Assembly: GCA_001709035.1 (NCBI GenBank)
Contig: LVKA01000011.1
Coordinates: forward strand, 1,139,157-1,203,156
DNA: 64,000 nt
Reading direction: 5' to 3'
Source: Candidatus Thiodiazotropha endoloripes
Lineage (GTDB): Bacteria > Pseudomonadota > Gammaproteobacteria > Chromatiales > Chromatiaceae
The position numbers were made by a program, and so were the translations under genes. The number at the start of each line of letters is the position of its first letter. Positions within the stretch are counted from its first letter, which is position 1. Positions 15,831 to 26,374 of the stretch are shown piece by piece. The notes below the pieces were generated by a model. That model did no database searches, was not told the origin of the DNA, and saw nothing but the letters and a program-made list of their open reading frames with translations.

Positions 15831-16343
15831 ATGCAAACGATATTGACCGTGTTTCACATCTTTCTGGCCGTTGGGTTGGTTGGGTTGATTCTGATTCAAC
15901 ACGGTAAAGGTGCGGATATGGGCGCTGCCTTTGGCAGTGGTGCTTCAGGCACCGTATTCGGCTCCAAGGGGTCGGCCTCTTTTCTGACCCGCGCTACGGC
16001 GATTCTGGCAACCCTGTTTTTCGTTACCAGCATGGTTATGGCCTATTTCGCTGCCCAGACCAACGAGCCGGAAGGGCTGATGGAAAATATGGGCACAGCA
16101 CCTGTGATCGAAGCGCCGGCGCCGGAAACTGATCTTCCTGCGGTACCCGGTGGTAATAGCGATCTGCCAGCAGTACCTGCGGCTGACAGCGTGCCACAAG
16201 TTCAGTCTGAAGAGATGCCGCCGGTCCAGGCCAGTGAATCCATGGCTGAAATGGATGCTCCGGCTTCAGAGGCAGTGGCCGAATCGTCCGAGGGGGCTGC
16301 GAGCGAAGAGCAGCAACCGGCTGCAGTGGGCGGAAAAGAGTAA
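15831..16343 (+). CDS. secG: Preprotein translocase subunit SecG (long C-terminal tail)
   Basis: SecG assists SecYE in protein export at the inner membrane. The N-terminal ~75 residues contain the two membrane helices (TVFHIFLAVGLVGLILIQ and TRATAILATLFFVTSMVMAY) and the conserved HGKGADMGAAFGSGASGTVFG loop between them. At 170 residues it is longer than the E. coli protein because of an Ala/Pro/Glu/Ser-rich tail (~residues 85-170), a common low-complexity extension. It is followed by tRNA-Leu and nuoA. Confidence 0.95.
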   Translation: MQTILTVFHIFLAVGLVGLILIQHGKGADMGAAFGSGASGTVFGSKGSASFLTRATAILATLFFVTSMVMAYFAAQTNEPEGLMENMGTAPVIEAPAPETDLPAVPGGNSDLPAVPAADSVPQVQSEEMPPVQASESMAEMDAPASEAVAESSEGAASEEQQPAAVGGKE

Positions 16344-16363
16344 GCAGCAGGGAAACAGTTTTT

Positions 16364-16448
16364 GCCGATGTGGTGGAATTGGTAGACACGCTATCTTGAG
16401 GGGGTAGTGGCGTAAGCCGTGCCGGTTCAAATCCGGCCATCGGCACCA
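16364..16448 (+). tRNA. tRNA-Leu (anticodon GAG)
   Basis: A complete class II tRNA: acceptor GCCGATG/CATCGGC, D-arm with AATTGGTAGAC, anticodon stem CTATC/GGTAG with loop TTGAGGG (anticodon GAG), long variable arm TGGCGTAAGCC, T-arm with GGTTCAAATCC, and an encoded CCA. tRNA-Leu between secG and nuo is a recurrent arrangement. Confidence 0.97.
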
Positions 16449-16457
16449 TCCAATAAG

Positions 16458-16495
16458 AACGGTACACACCATTTTGGTGTGATACCGTTTTTTTA
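16458..16495 (+). terminator. Terminator of tRNA-Leu
   Basis: AACGGTACACACC pairs with GGTGTG-ATACCGTT around a short loop and is followed by a T-run (TTTTTTTA). Confidence 0.85.
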
Positions 16496-16553
16496 TGCCT
16501 CTAGAAGTATTATAACTAATTGAATTTTATATAGTTATTACTTTTTGCCCCAC

Positions 16554-16583
16554 TTGACATTGTTGCGGGCCAGAGGATAGACT
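16554..16583 (+). promoter_or_regulatory. Probable promoter of the nuo operon
   Basis: TTGACA at 16554-16559 and TAGACT at 16578-16583, separated by 18 bases, lie 66 bp upstream of nuoA and just after the tRNA-Leu terminator, in an AT-rich stretch. Confidence 0.55.
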
Positions 16584-16649
16584 GCCTGCCTTCCCTGAAG
16601 TTTCACCTAAGAACATAACGATTGAATTAACTGGGGGGTCAGCTTTCTG

Positions 16650-17006
16650 ATGCTTGAAAATTATTTGCCCATCATGATTTTCCTAACGGTCGCTTTCGTG
16701 TTGGGTGGCATTGTCATCGGATTGGGTTTTCTGCTTGGTACAAGTAAGCCGGACGACGAAAAAAACTCTCCTTACGAATGCGGTTTCGAGGCCTTCGAGG
16801 ACTCCCGCATGAAGTTCGACGTTCGCTACTATCTGGTAGCCATCCTGTTCATTATCTTCGATCTCGAGATCGCTTTTCTCTTCCCCTGGGCCGTGGTGCT
16901 CGACCAGATCGGCATGGTGGGTTTTATCGCCATGATGGTGTTTCTGGGTATTCTGGTAATCGGTTTTATTTACGAATGGAAGAAAGGGGCTCTGGAGTGG
17001 GAGTAA
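16650..17006 (+). CDS. nuoA: NADH-quinone oxidoreductase subunit A
   Basis: NuoA is a small membrane subunit of respiratory complex I, which couples NADH oxidation to proton pumping. The 118-residue product has three membrane helices and the conserved loop [22 protein letters not shown] after the first, then [16 protein letters not shown]. It starts the operon nuoA-N. nuoB begins 39 bp downstream. Confidence 0.97.
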   Translation: MLENYLPIMIFLTVAFVLGGIVIGLGFLLGTSKPDDEKNSPYECGFEAFEDSRMKFDVRYYLVAILFIIFDLEIAFLFPWAVVLDQIGMVGFIAMMVFLGILVIGFIYEWKKGALEWE

Positions 17007-17045
17007 TCAAGATTTTAAGCGCTGTAATCCTTCGGGAGGCTAAGA

Positions 17046-17522
17046 GTGGGCATTGAGGGCATTCTTGAGAAAGGTGTAATCACCACCTCCGCAGACAAGT
17101 TGATCAACTGGGCGCGCACCGGCTCGATGTGGCCGATGACCTTTGGTCTGGCCTGTTGTGCGGTGGAGATGATGCAGGCAGCTGCAGCACGCTATGACAT
17201 GGATCGTTTCGGCATTGTTTTCCGGCCCAGCCCACGCCAATCGGATGTGATGATCGTAGCCGGTACCCTGGTCAATAAGATGGCCCCGGCACTGCGTAAA
17301 GTGTATGACCAGATGGCTGAACCCCGCTGGGTGATCTCCATGGGCTCCTGCGCCAATGGCGGTGGCTACTATCACTACTCATACGCCGTGGTCAGAGGTT
17401 GTGATCGGGTTGTGCCGGTGGATATCTATGTCCCCGGTTGTCCTCCGACAGCAGAGGCGTTGCTGTACGGTGTGCTTCAGTTGCAGGACAAGATTCGCCG
17501 GACCAGTACCATAGCGCGTTAA
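17046..17522 (+). CDS. nuoB: NADH-quinone oxidoreductase subunit B
   Basis: NuoB carries the terminal [4Fe-4S] cluster N2 that reduces quinone at the interface with NuoD. The cluster ligands are visible: adjacent Cys-Cys in [10 protein letters not shown], the Cys in MGSCANGGG and the Cys in [11 protein letters not shown]. Its 158 residues are the normal length. The start is GTG, preceded by GGGAGG. Part of the nuo operon. Confidence 0.97.
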   Translation: MGIEGILEKGVITTSADKLINWARTGSMWPMTFGLACCAVEMMQAAAARYDMDRFGIVFRPSPRQSDVMIVAGTLVNKMAPALRKVYDQMAEPRWVISMGSCANGGGYYHYSYAVVRGCDRVVPVDIYVPGCPPTAEALLYGVLQLQDKIRRTSTIAR

Positions 17523-17537
17523 GGTGGTAGATAGATC

Positions 17538-18257
17538 ATGAGTAGCGGTTCCCAAAACGGTATGCAAGGTCGACTGGATCAGCTGGCCTCGACACTTGAA
17601 GAGCGCTTTTCCGATTTGAGTTGTCAGGTGGAGAGAAGCTGTGGTGAGGTCACCCTGGTGGTGCCGACCGACAAGCTGATCGAAGTCGCCAACACTTTGC
17701 ACGACGATGACGAGTTTGGTTTCAATGAGTTGATCGACGTCTGCGGCGTCGACTACTCGGATTATGGCATTTCCGAGTGGCAGACTGACGGTGCGCCAAA
17801 TACCGGTTTCGGCCGGGGTGTGGCCGAGCAGGCGGGGGATGAGCCCGAACAGAACCGGCGCTTTGCCGCGGTCTACCATCTGCTCTCCATCAGCAACAAC
17901 ACCCGTCTTCGGTTACGGGTATTTGTCGACACCGATCAACCGATTGTCGCCTCAGTGGTTCCGGTCTGGGCCAGTGCCAACTGGTTCGAGCGTGAGGCCT
18001 TCGATCTGTACGGCATCCTGTTTGACGGACACCCGGATCTGCGCCGAATCCTCACCGACTACGGATTCATCGGCCACCCCTTCAGAAAAGACTTTCCGCT
18101 GATCGGTCAGGTGGAGATGCGCTACGACGAACAGCAGGCGCGGGTGATCTACGAACCGGTGAGCATCGATCCGCGCACCTTGGTGCCCAGGGTTACCCGT
18201 GAAGACAACCGTTATCTGAATGAAGATGACACAACGCAGGATGCCGCCGATGCCTGA
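17538..18257 (+). CDS. nuoC: NADH-quinone oxidoreductase subunit C
   Basis: NuoC is a peripheral-arm structural subunit. The family signature is [29 protein letters not shown], with a following HPFRKDFPL. Here nuoC and nuoD are separate genes, unlike the fused nuoCD of E. coli, although the last 8 bases of nuoC overlap the start of nuoD. The 239-residue length includes an acidic, variable N-terminal half. Confidence 0.97.
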   Translation: MSSGSQNGMQGRLDQLASTLEERFSDLSCQVERSCGEVTLVVPTDKLIEVANTLHDDDEFGFNELIDVCGVDYSDYGISEWQTDGAPNTGFGRGVAEQAGDEPEQNRRFAAVYHLLSISNNTRLRLRVFVDTDQPIVASVVPVWASANWFEREAFDLYGILFDGHPDLRRILTDYGFIGHPFRKDFPLIGQVEMRYDEQQARVIYEPVSIDPRTLVPRVTREDNRYLNEDDTTQDAADA

Positions 18258-19503
18258 AATTCGTAACTACACCCTCAATTTCGGTCCCCAGCATCCGGCT
18301 GCCCATGGTGTACTGCGACTGGTTCTGGAGATGGACGGTGAGGTCATCGAGCGTGCTGATCCACACATTGGACTGCTGCATCGAGCCACCGAGAAGCTGG
18401 CTGAGAGCAAACCCTATAACCAAAGCATTCCCTACATGGATCGCCTCGACTATGTGTCGATGATGTGTAACGAGCATGGCTATGTTCGTGCGATCGAGAA
18501 GCTGCTTGGGGTGGAGGCGCCGATTCGGGCTCAATACATCCGCACCATGTTCGATGAGATCACCCGCATTCTCAACCACCTGATGTGGCTGGGCACCCAC
18601 GCCCTGGATGTGGGGGCGATGACTGTGTTTCTCTACGCCTTCCGGGAACGGGAGGATCTGATGGATTGCTACGAGGCTGTCTCCGGTGCGCGTATGCACG
18701 CCGCCTACTACCGCCCTGGCGGTGTCTACCGGGATCTACCGGAAAAGATGCCTCAATACCAGGCAAGCCAGTGGGTAACCGGACGTGATGTAGCCGCCCG
18801 CAACGAAACCCGCCAAGGATCTCTGCTCGATTTTATCGAGGATTTTGCGAACCGATTTCCCGGACTGGTGGACGAGTACGAGACTTTGCTCACCGACAAC
18901 AGAATCTGGAAACAGCGTACCGTCGGAATCGGTGTGGTTTCACCGGAAAGGGCACTGCAGCTCGGCTTTACCGGCCCCATGCTGAGAGGCTCGGGCATTG
19001 CCTGGGATCTGCGTAAGAAACAGTCCTACGCGGCCTATGACCAGGTGGATTTCGACATCCCGGTGGGCCAGAACGGTGACTGTTACGATCGCTACCTGGT
19101 GCGCATTGGTGAGCTGCGGGAATCAAACCGCATCATCAAGCAGTGTATTGAATGGCTGAGAGCCAACCCGGGTCCGGTGATGGTCGACGATCATAAGATT
19201 GCCGTACCCAGCCGGGACGAGATGAAGGACGATATGGAGGGGTTGATTCACCACTTCAAGCTCTTCACAGAAGGTTATTGCCCACCCGAGGGAGAGGTCT
19301 ACGCAGCGGTTGAGGCACCGAAAGGGGAGTTTGGCTGTTACATCGTCTCCGATGGCGCCAACAAGCCTTACCGATTGAAAATCAGAGCGCCGGGTTTCTC
19401 TCACCTGGCTGCCATGGACGAAATGGTGAACGGCCATATGCTTGCCGACGTTGTGGCGGTGATTGGCACCATGGATGTGGTATTTGGTGAGATCGACCGT
19501 TAG
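18250..19503 (+). CDS. nuoD: NADH-quinone oxidoreductase subunit D
   Basis: NuoD forms the quinone-binding pocket with NuoB. Its 417 residues begin [20 protein letters not shown], the conserved quinone-site loop, and include [27 protein letters not shown] and the C-terminal DVVFGEIDR. The ATG at 18250 is chosen because an AGG lies nine bases upstream and the family starts here; in-frame ATGs at 18241 and 18220 are alternatives. It overlaps nuoC. Confidence 0.97.
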   Translation: MPEIRNYTLNFGPQHPAAHGVLRLVLEMDGEVIERADPHIGLLHRATEKLAESKPYNQSIPYMDRLDYVSMMCNEHGYVRAIEKLLGVEAPIRAQYIRTMFDEITRILNHLMWLGTHALDVGAMTVFLYAFREREDLMDCYEAVSGARMHAAYYRPGGVYRDLPEKMPQYQASQWVTGRDVAARNETRQGSLLDFIEDFANRFPGLVDEYETLLTDNRIWKQRTVGIGVVSPERALQLGFTGPMLRGSGIAWDLRKKQSYAAYDQVDFDIPVGQNGDCYDRYLVRIGELRESNRIIKQCIEWLRANPGPVMVDDHKIAVPSRDEMKDDMEGLIHHFKLFTEGYCPPEGEVYAAVEAPKGEFGCYIVSDGANKPYRLKIRAPGFSHLAAMDEMVNGHMLADVVAVIGTMDVVFGEIDR

Positions 19504-19515
19504 AGCAATTGAAAA

Positions 19516-20019
19516 ATGACAGTAACAGTTAAAGACAAAACGGAACTTTTCTCCCCGCAAATCTGTGCGGAAATTGATCGCTGGATTGCCAAGTATCCCG
19601 CTGAGTGGAAACAGTCCGCCGTGATGGGCGCCTTGATGATCGTGCAGGATGAGAATGGTGGCTGGTTGACCACGGAACTGATGGACCGGGTTGCCGACTA
19701 TCTGGATATGCCGCCGATTGCGGTCTATGAAGTGGCGACCTTCTACTCCATGTATGAGCTGAAGCCGGTAGGCAAACACAAGATCTGTGTTTGCACCAAC
19801 GTCTCCTGCATGACCAATAAATCTGATCTGATTGTCGAGCATCTTGAGAAAAAACTCGGTATCAGCTTTGGCGAAGTTACCGAGGATGGCCGCTTCTCCA
19901 TGAAAGAGGTGGAGTGTCTCGGGGCCTGTGGTGGCGCACCCATGATGCAGATCGGCAAACAGTATTATGAAAATCTCACACCGGAAATCGTCGATGCGAT
20001 TCTGGAAGGTCTGGAGTAA
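19516..20019 (+). CDS. nuoE: NADH-quinone oxidoreductase subunit E
   Basis: NuoE is a thioredoxin-fold subunit of the NADH dehydrogenase module holding [2Fe-2S] cluster N1a. Ligands are the Cys pair in [13 protein letters not shown] and the pair in [14 protein letters not shown]. The product has 167 residues, with the typical [13 protein letters not shown]-terminus. It sits 12 bp after nuoD and 5 bp before nuoF. Confidence 0.97.
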   Translation: MTVTVKDKTELFSPQICAEIDRWIAKYPAEWKQSAVMGALMIVQDENGGWLTTELMDRVADYLDMPPIAVYEVATFYSMYELKPVGKHKICVCTNVSCMTNKSDLIVEHLEKKLGISFGEVTEDGRFSMKEVECLGACGGAPMMQIGKQYYENLTPEIVDAILEGLE

Positions 20020-20024
20020 CAGCC

Positions 20025-21299
20025 ATGGTCAATGAAGTCTGTCTGCGAACCCTGGATCTTGAGCGCCCCTGGTTGATGGAGCAATATCAGAGCCGTGGTG
20101 GCTATGAAGTATTGAAGCAGGTACTCACAGAGAAACGGGCGCCTGAAGCTATCATTGAAGAGGTGAAAAAGTCCGGACTGCGCGGACGTGGCGGGGCAGG
20201 TTTCCCAACCGGCCTGAAGTGGAGTTTTATCTCCCGCAATGCGCCAGGACAGAAATATGTGGTGTGTAACTCGGACGAAGGCGAGCCGGGGACTTTCAAA
20301 GATCGGGATATCCTGCGATACAACCCCCATCAACTGATCGAGGGGATGATTCTGGCCGGTTATGCGATCGGCGCAACCCGCGGTTACAACTATATCCGGG
20401 GTGAGTTCTGGGAACCCTACGAGCGCTTCGAACAGGCGCTGCAGGAGGCCCGCGAAGCCGGTTTTCTTGGCGACAACCTGCTGGGATCGGGATTCGACTT
20501 TGATCTGCATACCCACCTGGGTGGTGGCGCCTACATCTGCGGTGAAGAGACCGCCTTGCTGGAGTCGATCGAAGGCAAGAAGGGTCAGCCCCGTTACAAG
20601 CCTCCATTTCCGGCCCACTTCGGCCTGTATGGCCGGCCGACCATCATCAACAACACCGAGAGTCTGGCCTCGATTCCCATGATCCTGGAGAAGGGTGGTG
20701 AGTGGTTTGCCGATATCGGTGTGAAGAACAGCGGTGGCTCAAAACTGTTTTCAATCTCCGGCAATATCAATAATCCGGGGGTATTCGAAATTCCGATGGG
20801 AACGCCGTTTTCCGAGCTGCTTGAGATGGCCGGGGGAATGAAAGACGGTCGCAAGATCAAAGCGGTGATTCCCGGTGGTTCATCGGCACCGGTGATTCCC
20901 GGTGAACAGATGATGGATCTGAATATGGACTACGACTCCATCGCCGGCGCCGGCTCCATGTTGGGTTCAGGTGCGGTGATCGTGCTGGACGACACCAACT
21001 GTATGGTCAAGACCCTTGAGCGTATGTCCTATTTCTACCACGAAGAGTCCTGTGGTCAGTGTACTCCCTGCCGTGAGGGTACCGGCTGGCTCTATCGGGT
21101 CGTGCACCGCATCGAATCCGGACAGGGACGCCAGGAGGATCTGGACCTGCTGGATGATGTGGCAGACAAAATCAGCGGCAAAACCATCTGCGCCCTGGGA
21201 GACGCTGCAGCTTTGCCGGTACAGGGCATGCTGCGCCACTATCGGGATGAGTTTCAATATCACATCGACCATCAGCGTTGTATGGTCGGGGCTGGCTGA
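20025..21299 (+). CDS. nuoF: NADH-quinone oxidoreductase subunit F
   Basis: NuoF binds NADH and FMN and carries [4Fe-4S] cluster N3. The NADH site is [18 protein letters not shown], the FMN site [15 protein letters not shown] and [19 protein letters not shown], and the N3 ligands are in [16 protein letters not shown] plus a distal Cys in [10 protein letters not shown]. Its 424 residues are standard. It forms the NADH input module with NuoE and NuoG. Confidence 0.97.
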   Translation: MVNEVCLRTLDLERPWLMEQYQSRGGYEVLKQVLTEKRAPEAIIEEVKKSGLRGRGGAGFPTGLKWSFISRNAPGQKYVVCNSDEGEPGTFKDRDILRYNPHQLIEGMILAGYAIGATRGYNYIRGEFWEPYERFEQALQEAREAGFLGDNLLGSGFDFDLHTHLGGGAYICGEETALLESIEGKKGQPRYKPPFPAHFGLYGRPTIINNTESLASIPMILEKGGEWFADIGVKNSGGSKLFSISGNINNPGVFEIPMGTPFSELLEMAGGMKDGRKIKAVIPGGSSAPVIPGEQMMDLNMDYDSIAGAGSMLGSGAVIVLDDTNCMVKTLERMSYFYHEESCGQCTPCREGTGWLYRVVHRIESGQGRQEDLDLLDDVADKISGKTICALGDAAALPVQGMLRHYRDEFQYHIDHQRCMVGAG

Positions 21300-21317
21300 G
21301 GTCTTACAGTAACCACG

Positions 21318-23675
21318 ATGACAGATAAGTTAGTCACCATAGAAGTAAACGGGCAGGAACTGCAGGCGGAAGCCGGCATCATGCTCATTGAAGCCACGGA
21401 TGCAGCCGGTATCAACATACCGCGCTTCTGTTATCACAAGAAACTTTCCGTCTCAGCCAACTGCCGTATGTGCCTGGTTGAAGTGGAGAAGGTGCCGAAA
21501 CCTCTCCCGGCCTGCGCCACGCCGGTGTCTGACGGCATGAAAGTCTACACCCGATCTCCAAAAGCGCTGGCGGCGCAGAAAGGCACCATGGAGTTCCTGC
21601 TGATCAATCACCCGCTCGACTGTCCGATCTGTGATCAGGGTGGCGAGTGTGAGCTGCAGGATGTGGCGATTGGTTACGGGCGGGATGTCTCCCGCTACAG
21701 TGAGGGTAAACGGGTCGTTGCCGACAAGAATATCGGGCCATTGATTGCCACCGATATGACCCGCTGTATCCATTGTACTCGTTGTGTAAGATTTGGCGAA
21801 GAGATCGCCGGTATCCGCGAGATGGGCGCCACCGGTCGTGGTGAGCATATGGTGATCGGCACCTATATCGAAAAGAGCGTGGACTCCGAGTTGTCCGGCA
21901 ACATCATCGACCTCTGTCCGGTAGGTGCGTTGACCTCGAAACCTTTCCGTTTCAATGCTCGCGCCTGGGAGCTGACTCAGGTGGAAGCGATCGCACCGCA
22001 CGACAGTCTGGGTTCCAATCTGAACCTGCACCTGCGTGATAACAAAGTGATGCGGGTGCATCCCAAAGACAATGAATCGATCAACGAGACCTGGATCTCC
22101 GATCGGGACCGTTTCAGTTACGAAGGGCTCTACAGCAGTGACCGGCTCACTTCACCGATGGTGAAAAAAGGTGGCGAATGGAAAGAGGTCAGCTGGGAGA
22201 TGGCTCTGGAGATGGCAGCGGCCAGTCTCAAAGAGATCGGCGATGGTGATCAGATCGGAACCCTGTTAGCCCCAACCTCAACCCTTGAAGAGCTGTTTCT
22301 CGCTCAGAAACTGATGCGCGGACTGGGTTGTAACAATATCGACAGCCGTCTACGTCAAGGCGACTTCCGAATGGATGCAACCCAAAACAGCGTCCACTGG
22401 CTGGGCAGTAGCCTCAGTGATATGGATCAGATGCAGACCGTTTTTGTGGTCGGCGGGAACATTCGAAAAGAGCAGCCGATTCTGGCGCATCGCCTGCGTA
22501 AGGCCGCCGTGAATGGGGCCAAGCTTCACTACCTGAATCCCATCCAAATCGATCTGAATCACCGTGGTGACCAGGATGTCTGTACGCCGGGCGAGATGGC
22601 TGGCCGTCTGGCGGCGGTTGCCAAAGCGGCCGGTGTCAAAGCCTCTGGCGGGGGTGCCTCCCTGCTGGGTGCCGCTAAAGTGGATGAGTCCGCGAAACAG
22701 ACAGCCGCCAACCTGAAGGCTGCCGATGGCGCACTGGTCATGCTTGGGGCGATGGCTCAGGCTCACCCGGACTACGCACTGCTGCATACCCTCGCGGCTG
22801 CATTGGCTGAAGCGACCGGCGCGCAGCTCTCTATACTGCCGACATCGGCCAACTCGGTTGGCGCCCAGCTTGCCGGTGCGGTGCCTCACCTGCAAGCCGG
22901 AGGCACAGCGGCTGAGCGTGCTGGCCTGGATACCCTGCGGATGCTGAAGATGCCCCGCAAAGGCTATCTGCTGCTGGGGGTGGAGCCCGGTCGTGACTTC
23001 TGGAATGGTTCTCTGTCGATGAGTGCACTGCAGAGCGCCGATATGGTGGTTGCGATCAGTGCCTTCCGCAGTCCTGAACTGGAAGCCTGTGCGGATATCA
23101 TGCTGCCGATGGCGATCTTTACCGAAACCTCAGGAACCTATGTCAACGCGGAGGGGCGCTGGCAGCAGAGTCGCGGAGTGGTCAGGCCTCAGGGAGAGAG
23201 TCGTCCTGGTTGGAAGATTCTGCGGGTGCTCGGCAACCTGACGGATCAGCCAGGTTTCGATTACATCGATTCACAACAGATTCATGATGAGCTTCACAAA
23301 CTGTGTGAATCCTCAACACTCGATAACAAGCAGGCAGAACCTCAAAATCTTGAGCCGCTGCTGAGCGCCGATGTGCTCCTGAGAGGCGGGGATACACCGC
23401 TGTATGCCTGCGATCCGCTGGTGCGTCGCGCCACGGCCTTGCAGCAGACCCAGGATGCGGGCTCGGATACCATCCGTCTGCACCCGCAAGAGGCGGCCCG
23501 ACTGGGACTCGATGGCAGCGATACGGCATTGGTAAAACAGAACGGCAATCAGATCGATCTGCCCCTGCAGCTGGACGAGCGCATTCCTCAGGGGTGTGTC
23601 TGGATATCCACCGGCCTGGCGCGCACATCGACACTGGGTCAGCCATTTGGTGAAGTGACCGTGGAGAAGGCATAA
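21318..23675 (+). CDS. nuoG: NADH-quinone oxidoreductase subunit G
   Basis: The large iron-sulfur subunit (785 residues). The N-terminal ferredoxin-like domain has N1b ligands (IPRFCYHKKLSVSANCRMC, then PACATPV). These are followed by the HPLDCPICDQGGECELQD site (N5 type) and the N4 ligands in TRCIHCTRCVRFGEE and IDLCPVGAL. The remainder is a molybdopterin-oxidoreductase-like domain that binds no cofactor in complex I. The C-terminal third is Ala/Gly-rich and more variable. The gene lies 18 bp after nuoF. Confidence 0.96.
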   Translation: MTDKLVTIEVNGQELQAEAGIMLIEATDAAGINIPRFCYHKKLSVSANCRMCLVEVEKVPKPLPACATPVSDGMKVYTRSPKALAAQKGTMEFLLINHPLDCPICDQGGECELQDVAIGYGRDVSRYSEGKRVVADKNIGPLIATDMTRCIHCTRCVRFGEEIAGIREMGATGRGEHMVIGTYIEKSVDSELSGNIIDLCPVGALTSKPFRFNARAWELTQVEAIAPHDSLGSNLNLHLRDNKVMRVHPKDNESINETWISDRDRFSYEGLYSSDRLTSPMVKKGGEWKEVSWEMALEMAAASLKEIGDGDQIGTLLAPTSTLEELFLAQKLMRGLGCNNIDSRLRQGDFRMDATQNSVHWLGSSLSDMDQMQTVFVVGGNIRKEQPILAHRLRKAAVNGAKLHYLNPIQIDLNHRGDQDVCTPGEMAGRLAAVAKAAGVKASGGGASLLGAAKVDESAKQTAANLKAADGALVMLGAMAQAHPDYALLHTLAAALAEATGAQLSILPTSANSVGAQLAGAVPHLQAGGTAAERAGLDTLRMLKMPRKGYLLLGVEPGRDFWNGSLSMSALQSADMVVAISAFRSPELEACADIMLPMAIFTETSGTYVNAEGRWQQSRGVVRPQGESRPGWKILRVLGNLTDQPGFDYIDSQQIHDELHKLCESSTLDNKQAEPQNLEPLLSADVLLRGGDTPLYACDPLVRRATALQQTQDAGSDTIRLHPQEAARLGLDGSDTALVKQNGNQIDLPLQLDERIPQGCVWISTGLARTSTLGQPFGEVTVEKA

Positions 23676-23678
23676 CCG

Positions 23679-24734
23679 ATGGAATTCCTTATCAGTCTCT
23701 GGGAAGCGCTTCCCTACGAACTTCAATATCTGATCTGGACCATGATCAAGATCGTGGCGATTGTCCTGCCGATGATGCTGCTGGTGGCCTACTACACCTA
23801 CGCGGAACGCAAGATCATCGGTTACATGCAGGTGCGCGTCGGTCCCAACCGGGTAGGGCCCAAGGGTTGGCTGCAGCCCATTGCGGATGCCTTGAAGTTG
23901 ATGTTCAAAGAGATCATCATTCCCGCGAATGCCAATAAACTGCTGTTTCTGATGGCGCCGGCCATCACGCTGGCGCCGGCGTTGGCTGCCTGGGCCGTCT
24001 TCCCCTTCGATGAAAAACTGGTGTTTGCAGACATCAATGCGGGTCTGCTTTACATCCTGGCGCTGACCTCGGTCGGGGTTTATGGGGTGATCATTGGTGG
24101 TTGGGCGTCGAATTCAAAATACGCTTTCCTCGGCACCATGCGTTCCGCGGCACAGATCGTGGCCTACGAGATCGCCATGGGATTTGCCCTGGTCGGGGTT
24201 CTGGTGGCTGCCGGCAGCCTCAACCTGGGTGAGATCATCCGCGCCCAGGAGGGTGGGATCTTCTCCTGGTTCTGGCTACCACTGTTGCCGCTGTTTGCCG
24301 TGTATGTGATTTCCGGTGTGGCGGAGACCAACCGCGCCCCGTTTGACGTGGCGGAAGGTGAATCCGAGATCGTCGCCGGTTTCCATGTGGAATACTCCGG
24401 TATGGCCTTTGCGGTCTACTTTCTGGCGGAATACGCCAACATGATTCTGATCTCCGCGCTGACGGCGGTGATGTTTTTCGGTGGCTGGCTCTCCCCGTTT
24501 CAGGGGTGGCCGGTACTTGGACCTCTATTCGATTGGGTGCCCGGATTCTTCTGGTTGGTGATCAAGACCGGGTTCTTCATGTTTCTTTTTCTCTGGCTGC
24601 GTGCCACCTTTCCCCGCTACCGCTATGACCAGATCATGCGACTCGGTTGGAAGGTGTTCATTCCGATTACCATTGTCTGGATTGCAGTGGTCGGCCTGGC
24701 AGTGGTCTATCAAGTACCCTGGTGGTTCGACTGA
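23679..24734 (+). CDS. nuoH: NADH-quinone oxidoreductase subunit H
   Basis: NuoH is the membrane subunit that closes the quinone chamber. The eight-helix protein shows [20 protein letters not shown], the E-channel loop [28 protein letters not shown] acidic segment and the C-terminal [18 protein letters not shown]. Its 351 residues are of normal size. It follows nuoG after three bases. Confidence 0.97.
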   Translation: MEFLISLWEALPYELQYLIWTMIKIVAIVLPMMLLVAYYTYAERKIIGYMQVRVGPNRVGPKGWLQPIADALKLMFKEIIIPANANKLLFLMAPAITLAPALAAWAVFPFDEKLVFADINAGLLYILALTSVGVYGVIIGGWASNSKYAFLGTMRSAAQIVAYEIAMGFALVGVLVAAGSLNLGEIIRAQEGGIFSWFWLPLLPLFAVYVISGVAETNRAPFDVAEGESEIVAGFHVEYSGMAFAVYFLAEYANMILISALTAVMFFGGWLSPFQGWPVLGPLFDWVPGFFWLVIKTGFFMFLFLWLRATFPRYRYDQIMRLGWKVFIPITIVWIAVVGLAVVYQVPWWFD

Positions 24735-24742
24735 GGTCTTCT

Positions 24743-25231
24743 ATGAACGTGTTTAAAAACTATTTCAAGAGCCTTTTTCTGCTGGAGCTGTTCCGTGGAC
24801 TGAGTGTGACAGGGCGTTACCTGTTCCGTAAGAAGTTCACCATCATGTATCCAGAAGAGAAAGCGCCGGTCTCCCCCCGCTTTCGTGGATTGCACGCCTT
24901 GCGCCGCTATCCCAACGGTGAGGAGCGCTGTATCGCCTGTAAGCTCTGCGAAGCGACCTGTCCGGCGCTGGCGATCACCATCGAAGCGGAACCCAGGGAG
25001 GATGGCTCCCGGCGGACCACCCGCTACGATATCGATCTGTTCAAGTGCATCTATTGCGGTTATTGCCAGGAGGCCTGTCCGGTGGATGCCATCGTTGAGA
25101 CGCGAATCTATGAGTACCACTTCGAGAATCGCGGTGAGAACATCATGACCAAGGAGAAGTTGTTGGCAGTGGGTGATAAATGTGAAGCGCAGCTGGCTGC
25201 GGATATCGAAGCCCAGGCGAAAGTTCGCTGA
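24743..25231 (+). CDS. nuoI: NADH-quinone oxidoreductase subunit I
   Basis: NuoI carries two [4Fe-4S] clusters (N6a and N6b) linking NuoG to NuoB. Both ferredoxin motifs are intact: [12 protein letters not shown] and [12 protein letters not shown]. The ATG at 24743 gives the family start [13 protein letters not shown] and a 162-residue product; the frame is open further upstream inside nuoH but that is not coding. The C-terminus [13 protein letters not shown] is typical of proteobacterial NuoI. Confidence 0.97.
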   Translation: MNVFKNYFKSLFLLELFRGLSVTGRYLFRKKFTIMYPEEKAPVSPRFRGLHALRRYPNGEERCIACKLCEATCPALAITIEAEPREDGSRRTTRYDIDLFKCIYCGYCQEACPVDAIVETRIYEYHFENRGENIMTKEKLLAVGDKCEAQLAADIEAQAKVR

Positions 25232-25267
25232 CCCACAGGCAACCTTGGAGATAACGGGAATCCGTAT

Positions 25268-25873
25268 ATGACACTTGAAAAGCTGATTTTTTATGTACTG
25301 GCAGCTGTCGTTCTGGCGGCGGCAGTGATGGTGGTGACCCGACGCAACCCGGTTCATTCGGCGCTGTTTCTGATCCTCGCCTTCTTTGCCAGCAGCGGCA
25401 TCTGGTTATTGGCGGAAGCGGAGTTTCTCGCCATCGTGCTGGTGTTGGTCTACGTGGGTGCGGTCATGGTGCTGTTCCTGTTCGTGCTGATGATGTTGGA
25501 TATCGATATTGCGGTACTGAGGTCCGGATTCATCAAGATGCTGCCGCTCGGGGTGGTGATGGCGATAGCCATGGCCGCGGAACTGATTCTGATCGTCGGG
25601 CCAGGCAACTTCGGCCTGGAAAAATACGCCGCTCCGGCCAGACACGCCGCCGATTATAGCAATACCGAAGAGCTGGGCAGCGTACTCTATACCGTCTACA
25701 TGTACCCCTTCGAGATAGCGGCGGTGATCCTGCTGGTGGCGATCATTGCAGCGATTGGATTGACCATGCGGCGGCGCACCGATACCAAGTTTATCGATCC
25801 GTCTACCCAGGTTGTGATCAAGAAGGGGGACGATCGCATCCGAATGGTCTCCATGGACGCGGAAAAAGGCTAA
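25268..25873 (+). CDS. nuoJ: NADH-quinone oxidoreductase subunit J
   Basis: NuoJ is a five-helix membrane subunit next to the E-channel. The conserved third helix is seen as [23 protein letters not shown]. It also has [19 protein letters not shown] and the C-terminal [22 protein letters not shown]. Its 201 residues match the family. The gene lies 36 bp after nuoI and 4 bp before nuoK. Confidence 0.96.
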   Translation: MTLEKLIFYVLAAVVLAAAVMVVTRRNPVHSALFLILAFFASSGIWLLAEAEFLAIVLVLVYVGAVMVLFLFVLMMLDIDIAVLRSGFIKMLPLGVVMAIAMAAELILIVGPGNFGLEKYAAPARHAADYSNTEELGSVLYTVYMYPFEIAAVILLVAIIAAIGLTMRRRTDTKFIDPSTQVVIKKGDDRIRMVSMDAEKG

Positions 25874-25877
25874 CGAC

Positions 25878-26183
25878 ATGATTGCACTTTCAGACTATCT
25901 GATCCTTGGCGCCATCCTCTTCGCTATCAGTGTGGCGGGGATCTTCATCAACCGCAAAAACGTCATCGTGCTGTTGATGTGTGTGGAGCTGATGTTGTTG
26001 GCGGTGAATATCAACTTTGTCGCATTTTCCCATTTTCTCCAGGATACGGCAGGGCAGGTGTTCGTATTCTTCATCCTCACGGTGGCGGCCGCTGAAGCAG
26101 CGATCGGCTTGGCCATACTGGTGGTGCTGTTCCGCAGCAAACGCAGTATCAACGTCGAGGATATGGATGCCCTGAAGGGTTGA
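25878..26183 (+). CDS. nuoK: NADH-quinone oxidoreductase subunit K
   Basis: A 101-residue, three-helix subunit, homologous to MrpC, with the two membrane glutamates important for proton transfer visible in [13 protein letters not shown] and [14 protein letters not shown]. It is followed not by nuoL at the usual short distance but by a ~190-bp spacer holding an inverted-repeat element. Confidence 0.97.
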   Translation: MIALSDYLILGAILFAISVAGIFINRKNVIVLLMCVELMLLAVNINFVAFSHFLQDTAGQVFVFFILTVAAAEAAIGLAILVVLFRSKRSINVEDMDALKG

Positions 26184-26193
26184 TTGATAAGAA

Positions 26194-26352
26194 GTCCGCA
26201 AATGAATGCTGATGAACGCAAAGATGGTTTGTGGTTATTGGCGAAGTTATACGGACTGGATATACAGAATTGAAACATAGGTTAATGAAAGTCGGTAAAT
26301 GAAAACGCTTACGCATAAACACACTTGCGATCATCAGCGTTCATTCACGGAC
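26194..26352. repeat. Inverted-repeat element, copy 2, between nuoK and nuoL
   Basis: A 159-bp segment is bounded by ~29-base imperfect inverted ends: GTCCGCAAATGAATGCTGAT at 26194 and the inverse of GTCCGTGAATGAACGCTGAT ending at 26352. These resemble the ends of the element at 1254-1403. There is no coding capacity. It fills the only large gap inside the nuo operon and would be transcribed with it. Confidence 0.6.
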
Positions 26353-26374
26353 CAAATTTAAGAAGAAACGGTTT

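Noticed and set aside
21453..22061. Minus-strand frames under nuoG and other nuo genes
   Set aside because: Shadows of high-GC coding sequence without family similarity.
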